Under the pieces are notes generated by a model. The model was given only the letters and a program-made list of their open reading frames with translations. It had not been told where the DNA came from and did no database searches. DNA of 64,000 bases from Hydrotalea sandarakina (GTDB lineage Bacteria > Bacteroidota > Bacteroidia > Chitinophagales > Chitinophagaceae), in contig NZ_QKZV01000005.1 of assembly GCF_003254115.1 (NCBI RefSeq), positions 128,674 through 192,673 on the forward strand. The letters are read 5' to 3'. Positions 1 through 8,656 of this stretch are shown here, piece by piece; the first letter of the stretch is position 1, and every line of letters begins with the position of its first letter. The position numbers were made by a program, and so were the translations under genes.

Positions 1-219
1 ATTGTACCCATTATGTTGTACGATGCGGTGTTAGCACAAAAATTTGCGGCTGCATTACTGGAAGAGGGTATTTATGTAATTGGTTTCTTTTTCCCTGTTG
101 TACCCAAAGGCCAGGCACGTATTCGCGTACAATTAAGTGCAGCACACGAACAGGAACATTTAGACCGCGCCATTCAGGCGTTTATAAAAGTGGGTAAACA
201 ATTAAATGTATTAAAATAG
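1..219 (+). CDS. kbl: Glycine C-acetyltransferase (2-amino-3-ketobutyrate CoA ligase), C-terminal end only
   Basis: The frame is open from the first base, so the gene starts upstream of the window. The visible 72 or so residues match the C-terminal domain of the PLP-dependent alpha-oxoamine synthase family: a segment reading GIYVIGFFFPVVPKGQARIR followed by a helix that begins LSAAHEQEHLDRA. In the family, Kbl joins glycine and acetyl-CoA to give 2-amino-3-ketobutyrate in threonine breakdown. The PLP lysine is outside the window, so a close paralogue of the same fold cannot be fully excluded. The next gene begins 5 bases after the stop codon, which suggests co-transcription. Confidence 0.85.
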   Translation: MVPIMLYDAVLAQKFAAALLEEGIYVIGFFFPVVPKGQARIRVQLSAAHEQEHLDRAIQAFIKVGKQLNVLK

Positions 220-224
220 TTGCT

Positions 225-1076
225 ATGCAAAAAGGTAGTCGTTTTTTACGGAGATTGGGGTTTTTTAAAAGTTGGGCACTGCTGTTACCTGTTATTTGGT
301 TGCAGGCATGCAATTCCAATAATATTCATGAAGATGCTTCACTGGGTAATGATTTTACCCAACATGGCGTAACCGGCAGCTTTGCTTTATTCGATAATGG
401 TGCAGGCAGTTTTACGACTTACCATTTTAAACAGTATTTAGATTCTGCTTATCAACCCAATGCCACCTTCAATATTGTAACAGCCTTAATTGGTTTACAA
501 ACGGGTACTATTGCCAATGAAAGAATGGTGATTCCATTACCCCCTGCCGCTGTTACACAAGGTAATAACGACAGCAGTAATCATAGTCCCAATTTTGATA
601 CGGCCATGGCGCACAACATTACTGCCTATTTTCAGGAAGTTGCACGCAGAACCGGTAAGGAAAAAATGCAATTTTGGTTAGACAGTTTGAAATATGGCAA
701 TCATTTAATAGGCAATAGTGTTGATAGTTTTTGGATGAATAATACCCTTACCATTACCGCCGATGAACAGTTGGGTTTAATTAAACGCTTGTATTTTGGT
801 CAATTGCCATTTGATAAAACCTGGCAAGTTTTGATAAAAAGATTGTTGATGAAGGAAAACAATGCCAATTATCAATTGGCATATATTACCGGTGAAGGCG
901 TTTTGCCTAACCAACAACAAATTGGCTGGGTATTGGGATGGATAGAAGAAAATAAGCACCCTTATTTTTTTGTACTGAATACGGAAGCACCGGGTAATGT
1001 GGCTTTAGCTGCCACAAACCTGCAATTAACCCGCGATTTGCTTTCGCATTTGGGCTTTTTTAAAGGGAAGAAATAG
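225..1076 (+). CDS. Lipoprotein with class D beta-lactamase (penicillin-binding) fold, catalytic motifs lost
   Basis: This 283-residue protein has a signal peptide ending in a lipobox (LQAC, Cys29), so it is probably membrane-anchored. The rest lines up with OXA-type class D beta-lactamases: a segment resembling STFKIPNSLIGLETG, then a helix resembling the SxV region, a YGN motif at residues 158-160, and a segment ending in GWIEENKHPYFFVLN. The catalytic residues are missing. The SxxK motif reads A80-T-F-N83, SxV reads N-I-T, and K-T-G reads I-T-G; only YGN is intact. I infer that it cannot acylate beta-lactams. It may bind cell-wall fragments or serve a structural role. It sits between kbl and the bat genes on the same strand. 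Confidence 0.7.
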   Translation: MQKGSRFLRRLGFFKSWALLLPVIWLQACNSNNIHEDASLGNDFTQHGVTGSFALFDNGAGSFTTYHFKQYLDSAYQPNATFNIVTALIGLQTGTIANERMVIPLPPAAVTQGNNDSSNHSPNFDTAMAHNITAYFQEVARRTGKEKMQFWLDSLKYGNHLIGNSVDSFWMNNTLTITADEQLGLIKRLYFGQLPFDKTWQVLIKRLLMKENNANYQLAYITGEGVLPNQQQIGWVLGWIEENKHPYFFVLNTEAPGNVALAATNLQLTRDLLSHLGFFKGKK

Positions 1077-1130
1077 GATAAACAACAATTTAGTTTTTCC
1101 TTTTTAACAGTAACCTGTAGCTTGCAGCAC

Positions 1131-2192
1131 ATGATACATTTTGGCCAACCACATTATTTATGGGCATTAGGGGTGCTTTTACCCCTGCTGTTGGCCTATT
1201 TTGCTGCCATACATTTTAAGAAGCGTACCCGCAAAATGCTGGGTAATGCTCAGTTGGTGCAGCAACTAACCAATAACTATCTGCCGCAACGTTATGGGCT
1301 AAAAGTTACTTTATTATTAATTGCCATTGCATTAATTGTTATTTCCTGGGCTAACTTAAGAAGTCCGAAACCCGAAAAAGGCAGCAAGGGCAATGGTATT
1401 GATGTAATGCTGGTATTGGATGTAAGTAAAAGCATGTTGAGTCAGGATGTGCCCCCCAATCGTTTAGAAAAGGCCAAAACCTTTTTAAATCAATTGGTGC
1501 CCAACATACAACACAACCGCATAGGATTGGTGGTGTTTGCCGGCGAAGCCTATTTACAAATGCCGTTAACACCCGATGCGGTAGCCACAAAGTTGTTTAT
1601 TGATAATGCCTCACCCGATTTGGCCCCTGTACAGGGCACTAATATTGGCGCTGCATTAAGGTTGGCTGACGCTTCATTGGATGATAAGGAGAAAAAATAC
1701 AAAGCAGTTGTATTGGTAACCGATGGTGAAGATTTAGATGCCGGGGCATCCGCGGCTGCTTCTACCTTAGCCGACCATGGCACGGTTTTATATACTGTGG
1801 GCGTTGGCACGGCACAAGGTGCACCCATTTTAGAAAATGGGCTTTATAAAAAAGATGCGAATGGGAAAACCGTTATTTCCCGATTGGATGCACCCCTTTT
1901 ACAGTCCTTAGCGCAAACTACGGATGGACAATATTATTTTTTAGATAACACCGCACAAGTGGCTAATGAAATAGCAGCTCAATTAAACAGCATGCAAACC
2001 AAACCATTAAACAATAATGGCGGTTATGTTCAATACACCTTGTATTACGCAGCTTTTCTGGCAGTGGCGCTTGTTTTACTTTTGTTAGAAATTTTTATTT
2101 CTGAAAAGAAAAGCAGCAAACGCAAAGTAAAGCTTAACCAACAACAGGCAAACGAAAAGCTTATGCAACCGAAGCAAGTATTAGCAACATGA
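1131..2192 (+). CDS. batB: VWA-domain membrane protein of the Bat (aerotolerance) family
   Basis: The protein has about 353 residues: two N-terminal membrane segments (about 7-27 and 58-75), a von Willebrand factor A domain, and one C-terminal membrane segment. The metal-ion-dependent adhesion site is intact (D97-V-S-K-S101, with a later VVLVTDGED). Bat proteins of Bacteroidota are linked to aerotolerance or envelope stress; their biochemical role is not settled. I chose the ATG at 1131 over an in-frame TTG at 1122. The stop overlaps the start of the TPR gene by four bases (ATGA), the typical batB-batC coupling. Only one VWA gene is present, so the choice between batA and batB rests on its position beside batC. 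Confidence 0.75.
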   Translation: MIHFGQPHYLWALGVLLPLLLAYFAAIHFKKRTRKMLGNAQLVQQLTNNYLPQRYGLKVTLLLIAIALIVISWANLRSPKPEKGSKGNGIDVMLVLDVSKSMLSQDVPPNRLEKAKTFLNQLVPNIQHNRIGLVVFAGEAYLQMPLTPDAVATKLFIDNASPDLAPVQGTNIGAALRLADASLDDKEKKYKAVVLVTDGEDLDAGASAAASTLADHGTVLYTVGVGTAQGAPILENGLYKKDANGKTVISRLDAPLLQSLAQTTDGQYYFLDNTAQVANEIAAQLNSMQTKPLNNNGGYVQYTLYYAAFLAVALVLLLLEIFISEKKSSKRKVKLNQQQANEKLMQPKQVLAT

Positions 2193-2779
2193 AGCAATGG
2201 ATAGCCATATTAGTTTTTGTTGTGCCGGCCATTGGTTCCAGAGCACAAAACAAACAGGAACAAGCTTTATTGTATAAAGCCAATCAGTTGTACCAATCAG
2301 GCCATTATAATGAAGCGGAACAATGGTACGACAAGGTGCTGGAGCTGAACCCCAATAATAGCATTGCATTGTTTAATAAAGCCAACGCATTGCAACAACA
2401 AAAAAATTATGAAGCTGCAGCTAAACAATTTGAGCAGGCAGCAGCCGTTACAAATGATAATGATTTAAAAGCCAAAGCGTATTACAATTCGGGTGTTGCT
2501 GCCATTAAGCAACAACAATTAGCCAACGCCATTAATGCCTGGAAACAAAGTTTATTGCTGAATCCTTACAGTGATTCTGCCCGCAATAATTTGCAGAAAG
2601 CATTGAATGAACAAAAAAAACAACAGCAAAATAATCAGCAAAATAAACCACAACCTAAAAACCCATTGAACAAACAACAAGCCGATAATTTGCTAAACCA
2701 ATTACGACAGCAAGAGAAAGAGCTACAACAATATGAAAAACAAAAACTTAAGCCGGTAAATACGGAAAAAGACTGGTAG
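2189..2779 (+). CDS. batC: TPR protein of the Bat family
   Basis: The protein has 196 residues. It begins with a signal peptide, followed by tetratricopeptide repeats over roughly residues 25-135 (for example NQLYQSGHYNEAEQWYDKVL and a second unit ending LNPYSDSARNNL). The C-terminal tail is rich in Gln, Asn and Lys. This is the usual form of BatC, a periplasmic scaffold presumed to work with the VWA Bat proteins. Its start overlaps the preceding VWA gene by four bases, so the two are translationally coupled. The usual downstream neighbour batD is not here; it lies about 40 kb away at 42387. Confidence 0.75.
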   Translation: MKQWIAILVFVVPAIGSRAQNKQEQALLYKANQLYQSGHYNEAEQWYDKVLELNPNNSIALFNKANALQQQKNYEAAAKQFEQAAAVTNDNDLKAKAYYNSGVAAIKQQQLANAINAWKQSLLLNPYSDSARNNLQKALNEQKKQQQNNQQNKPQPKNPLNKQQADNLLNQLRQQEKELQQYEKQKLKPVNTEKDW

Positions 2780-2832
2780 CAACTTTTCATGCACTCATTT
2801 GTTTAACTAAATCATTGTATAAACACTATACC

Positions 2833-4845
2833 ATGCAACTTTATTGTAATAGTTTAACCCAATATAGCCGCTTAAAAACACGTGAGGTAAAAATTGGCGA
2901 TTTATTACTGGGTAACGGACACCCTATTCGCATTCAAACCATGACAACCACCGATACCATGGATACCCTGGCTACTGTTGAGCAAGCCATCAGATGCATT
3001 GAAGCCGGTGCCGAATTGGTGCGAATTACTGCCCCTTCAAAAAATGAGGCAGAAAACTTATTGAACATCAAAAACGAATTACGTAAAAGAGGGTACACAA
3101 CGCCTTTAGTAGCCGACATACATTTTACACCTAATGCCGCTGAAATTGCAGCTCGCATTGTTGAAAAAGTACGCATAAACCCGGGCAATTATGTAGATAA
3201 AAAGAAGTTTGAGCAACTGGAATATACCGATGCTGAGTATGCCGAAGAAATTGAACGCATTCGGGAAAAATTTACACCCTTGGTAAATATTTGTAAGGAA
3301 TATGGCACAGCGATGCGTATTGGCACCAATCATGGTTCACTCAGCGATAGAATTATGAGTCGTTATGGTGATACACCCAATGGCATGGTAGAAAGTGCCA
3401 TGGAGTTTTTGCGTATTGCCCGTAGTTTAAACTACCATAACATTGTATTAAGCATGAAATCGAGCAACCCACAGGTAATGGTACAAGCCTATCGGTTACT
3501 GATTCAACAAATGCTAACTGAGTTTAATGAATGTTATCCGCTGCATTTAGGAGTAACAGAAGCCGGCGATGGAGAAGATGGCCGCATTAAAAGTGCAGCA
3601 GGTATAGGCACTTTATTGGAAGATGGTATTGGTGATACCATAAGGGTTTCCCTTACGGAAGATCCTGAATTTGAAATTCCGGTTTGTAAAGATTTAGTAA
3701 AGCGATATACCCAACCCGATTTGAATAAAACACCCATTCCGGCCATCAATACCATACCTTACAATCCGTTTGAGTATAAACGCAGGAATAGCAATGCTAT
3801 TCAAAATATTGGCGGACATCATGTTCCGGTAGTTATTGCAGATTTCAGTAAAATAAATGACATAACGCCACAGCATTTGCGTAGCATTGGTTATACTTAC
3901 CATGCCGATACAGATAAATGGAGTATTGGAGATGCAGCTGCCGACTATATTTTTACCGGCTATCAATTATTAAATTTTGAATTACCCGGCACTTTGCAAG
4001 TTATTTGTCATCCTTCAGCATGGGAATTATCGCAGAATAAAAGTCAATACCATCCATTATTTACAGCAGCAGGCTTTTTAAAAGCAAAGCAAACCGATGA
4101 ACAACTAAACTTTGTTTCCGTTGACTGTTTTAGCGATGAAACAGGCTTGAATGATTTTACCTATTTAGCCGAATTACAAAAGCACCCATCAGTTGTTTTT
4201 TGTTTACAAACCGGCAATAACAGAAATATGCAAGCCATTAGACGAATGGTGATGGAAATGATGAATAAAGGCATACAAAACCCGGTGGTATTAAACATTA
4301 ACAGTCAATGGCACACCGTTGATGAACACTTGGTTCACTATGCCACTACTGCAGGCGGATTACTGCTAGATGGCATGGGTGATGGATTAATGCTTTCCAT
4401 GCAAGAAAGCAGTTATCAATCCCTGCAACAAAACAATGCGAATGCCAGTGGCCGAAACTATGTAAGCAATACTTCTGTTGAAGCATTTATGAATAATACT
4501 GCATTTGGTATTTTGCAAGCCACCCGCTGTCGTATTTCAAAAACTGAATACATTTCCTGCCCCAGTTGTGGCCGCACATTATTCGACTTGCAGGAAACCA
4601 CTGCAAAAATTCGTGCAAAAACCCACCATTTAAAAGGTGTAAAAATTGCCATTATGGGTTGTATTGTCAATGGCCCCGGCGAAATGGCCGATGCCGATTT
4701 TGGCTATGTAGGCAGTGGCCCGGGAAAAATTACATTATACAAAGGCAAAGAAATTGTGAAGCGAAATATTGACAGCAGTATTGCTTTGGATGAGCTTATA
4801 AAGCTTTTGAAAGAAAATGAAGCTTGGATAGAACCAACCGTATAA
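2833..4845 (+). CDS. ispG: 4-hydroxy-3-methylbut-2-enyl diphosphate synthase (long Bacteroidota/plant-type IspG)
   Basis: IspG reduces 2-C-methyl-D-erythritol 2,4-cyclodiphosphate to HMBPP in the non-mevalonate isoprenoid pathway, using a 4Fe-4S cluster. The 670-residue protein is the long form, with a large insert between the TIM-barrel and the cluster domain (roughly residues 290-560). Cluster ligands are visible at C576-P-S-C579 and C610, the last in the signature GCIVNGPGE. The N-terminal barrel carries IQTMTTTDTMDT. The ATG at 2833 is preferred to an in-frame TTG at 2815. The gene follows batC by 53 bases and precedes nadB by 23, so it may be read from the same transcript. Confidence 0.93.
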   Translation: MQLYCNSLTQYSRLKTREVKIGDLLLGNGHPIRIQTMTTTDTMDTLATVEQAIRCIEAGAELVRITAPSKNEAENLLNIKNELRKRGYTTPLVADIHFTPNAAEIAARIVEKVRINPGNYVDKKKFEQLEYTDAEYAEEIERIREKFTPLVNICKEYGTAMRIGTNHGSLSDRIMSRYGDTPNGMVESAMEFLRIARSLNYHNIVLSMKSSNPQVMVQAYRLLIQQMLTEFNECYPLHLGVTEAGDGEDGRIKSAAGIGTLLEDGIGDTIRVSLTEDPEFEIPVCKDLVKRYTQPDLNKTPIPAINTIPYNPFEYKRRNSNAIQNIGGHHVPVVIADFSKINDITPQHLRSIGYTYHADTDKWSIGDAAADYIFTGYQLLNFELPGTLQVICHPSAWELSQNKSQYHPLFTAAGFLKAKQTDEQLNFVSVDCFSDETGLNDFTYLAELQKHPSVVFCLQTGNNRNMQAIRRMVMEMMNKGIQNPVVLNINSQWHTVDEHLVHYATTAGGLLLDGMGDGLMLSMQESSYQSLQQNNANASGRNYVSNTSVEAFMNNTAFGILQATRCRISKTEYISCPSCGRTLFDLQETTAKIRAKTHHLKGVKIAIMGCIVNGPGEMADADFGYVGSGPGKITLYKGKEIVKRNIDSSIALDELIKLLKENEAWIEPTV

Positions 4846-4868
4846 TTTATTAATACATTTTTGTTGTT

Positions 4869-6473
4869 ATGAGTGAGTTAAGAACCGATTTTTTAGTGAT
4901 AGGATCCGGTATTGCAGGTTTAAGTTATGCACTAAAAACTGCCAAACATTTTCCCGACAAAACCGTTACCGTTATTACCAAAACCCATGCAGAAGAAACC
5001 AACACAAAATATGCACAAGGTGGTGTAGCCGGTGTATGGGATGAAACAACCGATAGTTTTGAAAAACATATTGAAGATACCTTAATAGCCGGTGATGGAT
5101 TATGCAATCCCAATATTGTTGAAATAGTAGTAAAAGAAGGCCCGGAGCGCATTCAGGAATTAATAGATTATGGTGCCATATTTGATAAAGATGCCAGCGG
5201 ACAATATGCTTTAGGACGCGAAGGCGGGCATAGCGCTTACCGCATTTTACACCATAAAGATGTTACAGGGCAGGAATTAGAAAGAGCTTTACTGGCACAA
5301 GTAAAAGCCACTAAAAATATTGAAATAAAACATCATTGGTTTGTGGTTGATTTAATTACACAACACCATTTAGGTTATTTGGTAACTAAATCAACGCCCG
5401 ATATACAATGTTATGGTGTTTATGTGTTGAATACCCAAACCAATGAGATTGAAAAAATTTTAGCCAAGATAACTGTTTTAGCCAGCGGAGGTTGTGGCCA
5501 GGTTTACCGAACTACTACCAACCCCACCATAGCAACCGGTGACGGTGTGGCAATGGTGTACAGAGCCAAAGGAAGAATTGAAAATATGGAGTTCATTCAA
5601 TTTCATCCCACAGCATTATATCAACCCGGGGTGTCCCCTTCTTTTTTAATTACGGAAGCCGTGCGTGGTGATGGGGGTATTTTACGCAACAAGAAAGGCG
5701 AAGCCTTTATGGAACAGTATGATGAAAGAAAAGATTTGGCGCCACGCGATATTGTAGCAAGGGCTATTGACAGTGAAATGAAAAAAGATGGTACAGAGCA
5801 TGTGTATTTAGATTGCACACACATGAATATGGAAAAGTTTAAACAACATTTTCCCAATATTTATGAGAAATGCTTGAGCATAGGGATTGATGTTGCACGG
5901 CAATGGATACCCGTTGCACCGGCAGCACATTACAGTTGTGGCGGCATTAAAACAGATGAATGGGGAAAAACATCTATTCAACACTTATTTGCTTGTGGCG
6001 AATGTGCCAGTACCGGATTGCACGGTGCCAATCGTTTGGCAAGTAATAGTTTATTAGAGGCTATGGTATTTGCGCACAGAAGTTATTTGGCCAGTGTTGA
6101 ATTAATTCATCAAATAGAATATAATACAAATATTCCTAATTGGAATGCAATGGGAACCACACACCCGAAAGAAATGATATTAATTACACAAAGTCGTAAA
6201 GAATTGGAACAATTAATGAGCGACTATGTTGGTATTGTTAGAACAGACGTACGTTTGCAACGCGCCATGAAACGGCTTGATTTATTGTTTGAAGAAACAG
6301 AACAATTGTATAAGACCGTTACCGTATCGCCACAACTTTGCGAGTTAAGAAATTTAATAACTGTTGGCTACCTAATTGTTAAAAGCGCAATGTTCAGAAA
6401 AGAAAGCAGGGGGCTTCATTATAACACCGACCATTTACAAAAAAGTGAACTGCTGCAAAATATTATTCTTTAA
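4869..6473 (+). CDS. nadB: L-aspartate oxidase
   Basis: NadB oxidises L-aspartate to iminoaspartate, the first step of de novo NAD synthesis, with FAD as cofactor. The 534-residue length fits the family. Residues 10-16 form the FAD-binding GSGIAGL loop. Further family marks are TKYAQGGVAGVWD near the substrate region, GREGGHSAYRILHH, the HPTALY stretch, the active-site arginine in APRDIVARAID, and the FAD-binding ACGECASTGLHGANRLASNS. A helical C-terminal domain follows. No nadA or nadC lies nearby in this window. It starts 23 bases after ispG, another Fe-S or flavin-related housekeeping enzyme. Confidence 0.95.
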   Translation: MSELRTDFLVIGSGIAGLSYALKTAKHFPDKTVTVITKTHAEETNTKYAQGGVAGVWDETTDSFEKHIEDTLIAGDGLCNPNIVEIVVKEGPERIQELIDYGAIFDKDASGQYALGREGGHSAYRILHHKDVTGQELERALLAQVKATKNIEIKHHWFVVDLITQHHLGYLVTKSTPDIQCYGVYVLNTQTNEIEKILAKITVLASGGCGQVYRTTTNPTIATGDGVAMVYRAKGRIENMEFIQFHPTALYQPGVSPSFLITEAVRGDGGILRNKKGEAFMEQYDERKDLAPRDIVARAIDSEMKKDGTEHVYLDCTHMNMEKFKQHFPNIYEKCLSIGIDVARQWIPVAPAAHYSCGGIKTDEWGKTSIQHLFACGECASTGLHGANRLASNSLLEAMVFAHRSYLASVELIHQIEYNTNIPNWNAMGTTHPKEMILITQSRKELEQLMSDYVGIVRTDVRLQRAMKRLDLLFEETEQLYKTVTVSPQLCELRNLITVGYLIVKSAMFRKESRGLHYNTDHLQKSELLQNIIL

Positions 6474-6519
6474 CCACCATGCCATTGGCATTATTTAAAT
6501 TATCAACTTTAGAAAAAAC

Positions 6520-7401
6520 ATGTATTATATTGTTTATGCATTATTTTATTTGATTTCGCTGTTACCCTGGCGTGTGCTTTATTGGATAAGCGATTTGGCT
6601 TATGTAGTTATTTATTATTTGGTGGGTTATCGAAAACAGGTAGTATATAATAATTTGGCCATTGCATTTCCGGAGAAAACAGAAGCAGAGCGAAAAAAAA
6701 TTGCCAAAGAATTTTACCGTCAATTTACGGATACCTTTGTTGAGGTTATCAAGCTGGTGTCAATATCAGAAAAAGAATTGGAAAAAAGAGTAAAAACCGA
6801 TACTGAAATATTGAATCAACTTTATGCGGAAGGAAAAAATGCACAACTGTTGTTAGGGCATTTTTTTAATTGGGAATATGCCAATGTAGCTTATGCGCGT
6901 AAACTAATGCATCGCTTTTTAGTAGTATATAAACCAATTGAAAACAAAGTATTCAATCGGCTTTTTTATCATATAAGAAGCAGATTTGGAACAAGACTCA
7001 TTTCATCTTCCAACTTTAAAAAAGAGTTTACCCAAGAAGCTGTTCCACCCTATGCACTTATTTTGGTAGGGGATCAAAATCCGGGTAAACCGGATAATTC
7101 TTATTGGTTTTCATTTTTTGGTAAACCTGCTCCTTTTGTAAAAGGCCCTGAATTAAGTGCCAGGCATAATAATACTGCCGTTATTTTTTGCAGTTTCTAC
7201 CGAATAAAAAGAGGGTATTACGATTCCAAATTACATTTATATACCACCGACCCCAAATCATTGCCCGAAGCATCCATTACAAAGGCTATGATTACTTTTA
7301 TAGAATCGGAAATTAAGACCAGACCTGCCAATTATTTATGGAGCCATCGTCGCTGGAAGTGGACTTTTGACCCCGAAAAACATGGTCATTTATTAAAATA
7401 A
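6520..7401 (+). CDS. LpxL/HtrB-type lysophospholipid (lipid A) acyltransferase
   Basis: The protein has 293 residues. An N-terminal hydrophobic stretch (MYYIVYALFYLISLLPWRVLYWI) anchors it to the inner membrane. The acyltransferase motif H-x4-E is visible as GHFFNWE near residue 113, followed by a KPIENKVFNRLFYHIRSRFG block and GDQNPGKP. These are typical of the LpxL/LpxM family that adds secondary acyl chains to lipid A, using acyl-ACP. Which acyl chain and position are used cannot be read from the sequence. The stop codon abuts the stop of the convergent rhodanese gene with no spacer, and no terminator hairpin is visible between them. Confidence 0.85.
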   Translation: MYYIVYALFYLISLLPWRVLYWISDLAYVVIYYLVGYRKQVVYNNLAIAFPEKTEAERKKIAKEFYRQFTDTFVEVIKLVSISEKELEKRVKTDTEILNQLYAEGKNAQLLLGHFFNWEYANVAYARKLMHRFLVVYKPIENKVFNRLFYHIRSRFGTRLISSSNFKKEFTQEAVPPYALILVGDQNPGKPDNSYWFSFFGKPAPFVKGPELSARHNNTAVIFCSFYRIKRGYYDSKLHLYTTDPKSLPEASITKAMITFIESEIKTRPANYLWSHRRWKWTFDPEKHGHLLK

Positions 7402-8091
7402 TTAATTATTATTTTCTAATGGTTTTTTATTGGTGTCTGCTTTAATAATATCAAATAATGCAGGCAGGCTTTCAATAGCAGGCCATCCGCCTTTCAAGTG
7501 GCGCAGATTATGAATGCCTTGTTTTTTAATGAGCGTACAAGCAGTAATGCCCCGATAAGCATTGCTTCCATAAATATAAATATTTTGGAATTCTTCAAAA
7601 TTAGCCATACTGCCGGGATCGTTTAAATTGGAAAAAGGAATATTGGCTGATTCATTTAAATGAATGGTATCATATGCTTCTTCTGAACGAACATCAATCA
7701 GTACTAACTTCTCATCAAATTTAATATCCATGGCCAACTCATCGGGCTCAACGGCTATTAATACATCAATGGGTTCATTAAGCATTTGCCAGTTAGCAAA
7801 ACCGTTTTTTAAATAGCCGATTACCTGATAGCCATTCTGTTGCAGTTGCGATATATATGCTGCTTCATTATCATTAGCAATTAATATAACGGGCTGCGCT
7901 TGCAGTTGTAATTCTTGTAAACATTCGGCTATATTATCTTCTGTACAAATAGCAATACTGCCTGTAATGTAACCTGCTTCAAAGCTGTCGGCCGGACGAA
8001 TGTCTATTAAAATTATATCTTCTTGCTGTGCACAACGTTGTAAAACATCGGCAACAGTAAATGCAAGTGGTTGTACTTGGTTATCAGTCAT
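7402..8091 (-). CDS. Tandem rhodanese-like protein without active-site cysteines
   Basis: The 229-residue protein contains two rhodanese-like domains (about 10-110 and 115-215). Each has the IDIRPADSFEAGYI or IDVRSEEAYDTIHL type of motif. In active rhodaneses a cysteine opens the loop after the central strand (V-x-Y-C-R-x-G). Here the first domain reads ILIANDNEAAY and the second IYIYGSNAYRG, so neither has the catalytic Cys. It is therefore unlikely to transfer sulfur and may act as a binding or regulatory domain. A good -7 promoter box lies 25 bases upstream. No N-terminal signal peptide is seen, so it is probably cytoplasmic. Confidence 0.8.
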   Translation of the reverse strand: MTDNQVQPLAFTVADVLQRCAQQEDIILIDIRPADSFEAGYITGSIAICTEDNIAECLQELQLQAQPVILIANDNEAAYISQLQQNGYQVIGYLKNGFANWQMLNEPIDVLIAVEPDELAMDIKFDEKLVLIDVRSEEAYDTIHLNESANIPFSNLNDPGSMANFEEFQNIYIYGSNAYRGITACTLIKKQGIHNLRHLKGGWPAIESLPALFDIIKADTNKKPLENNN

Positions 8092-8115
8092 AAAATCAAT
8101 TCAGAATTACAAACG

Positions 8116-8123
8116 CAAAGTTA
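8116..8123 (-). promoter_or_regulatory. Candidate -7 promoter box for the tandem rhodanese gene
   Basis: On the minus strand this reads TAACTTTG, a perfect match to the Bacteroidota sigma-A -7 consensus TAnnTTTG. It would place transcription start near 8110 and give a leader of roughly 20 bases before the ATG at 8091. No clear TTG -33 element is visible at the expected distance. Confidence 0.45.
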
Positions 8124-8183
8124 ATGGGTTGATACTATTCACTTTATTTAAGTTAAGGGCTTAAAATTTCTGCTTTATAGGCA

Positions 8184-8220
8184 AAAAAAATCCACTGCTT
8201 GTGGGAACAGTGGATTAAAA
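8184..8220 (-). terminator. Intrinsic terminator of the ArsR-type regulator gene
   Basis: The arms 8191-8197 (TCCACTG) and 8208-8214 (CAGTGGA) form a perfect stem, extended by flanking AA/TT pairs. On the minus strand the stem is followed by a run of T (the A-run at 8183-8190). It lies just after the stop of the ArsR gene at 8240. Confidence 0.8.
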
Positions 8221-8239
8221 GGGTTACAACAAATGGTGT

Positions 8240-8575
8240 TTAACCAACTAATTCAGTAACAAATTTCATTACTTCGTTAATACGTGCATAGTTGGGTGTG
8301 TAGAAAATAAATTTACCATTGCGCTGGGTATTCACCAGTTCAGCACGGCGCAAAATAGCCAAATGCTGTGAAGCAACGGATTGCTCTAAACGCAATTTTA
8401 CGTACAACTCAGTAACAGTCATTTTTTTGTTTTCGTCTAACAACTTTAGCATTTGCTGACGAAGCTTGTGGTTCAGCGCTCTTAAAATAAGTGCAGCCTT
8501 CTTTGACTGAATCAGATCAACCTTAACACTGGGCCTGCCATTGCTTAAGGTTAGTGTGTTTTGTGAACTACTCAT
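8240..8575 (-). CDS. ArsR-family winged helix-turn-helix transcriptional regulator
   Basis: The protein has 111 residues. It contains a winged helix-turn-helix: a first helix ILRALNHKLRQQMLKLLDE, then MTVTELYVKLRLEQSVASQHLAILRRAELV as the recognition region, then a wing reading TQRNGKFIFYTPN. This is the ArsR/SmtB architecture. No CxC or other metal-binding cysteine pair is present, so it is probably not a classical metal sensor; its signal is unknown. It has its own terminator and is followed by the tandem rhodanese on the same strand. Single-domain ArsR regulators beside rhodaneses are common in sulfur-related contexts, but this rhodanese lacks cysteines, so that link is only a guess. Confidence 0.85.
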   Translation of the reverse strand: MSSSQNTLTLSNGRPSVKVDLIQSKKAALILRALNHKLRQQMLKLLDENKKMTVTELYVKLRLEQSVASQHLAILRRAELVNTQRNGKFIFYTPNYARINEVMKFVTELVG

Positions 8576-8656
8576 GTTTAGTGATTGGGGATTAAAAAAT
8601 TACAATATGAGGCTAAAGTTAAATACTTTTTAAATACAGTGTATACCAAAAAAGGG

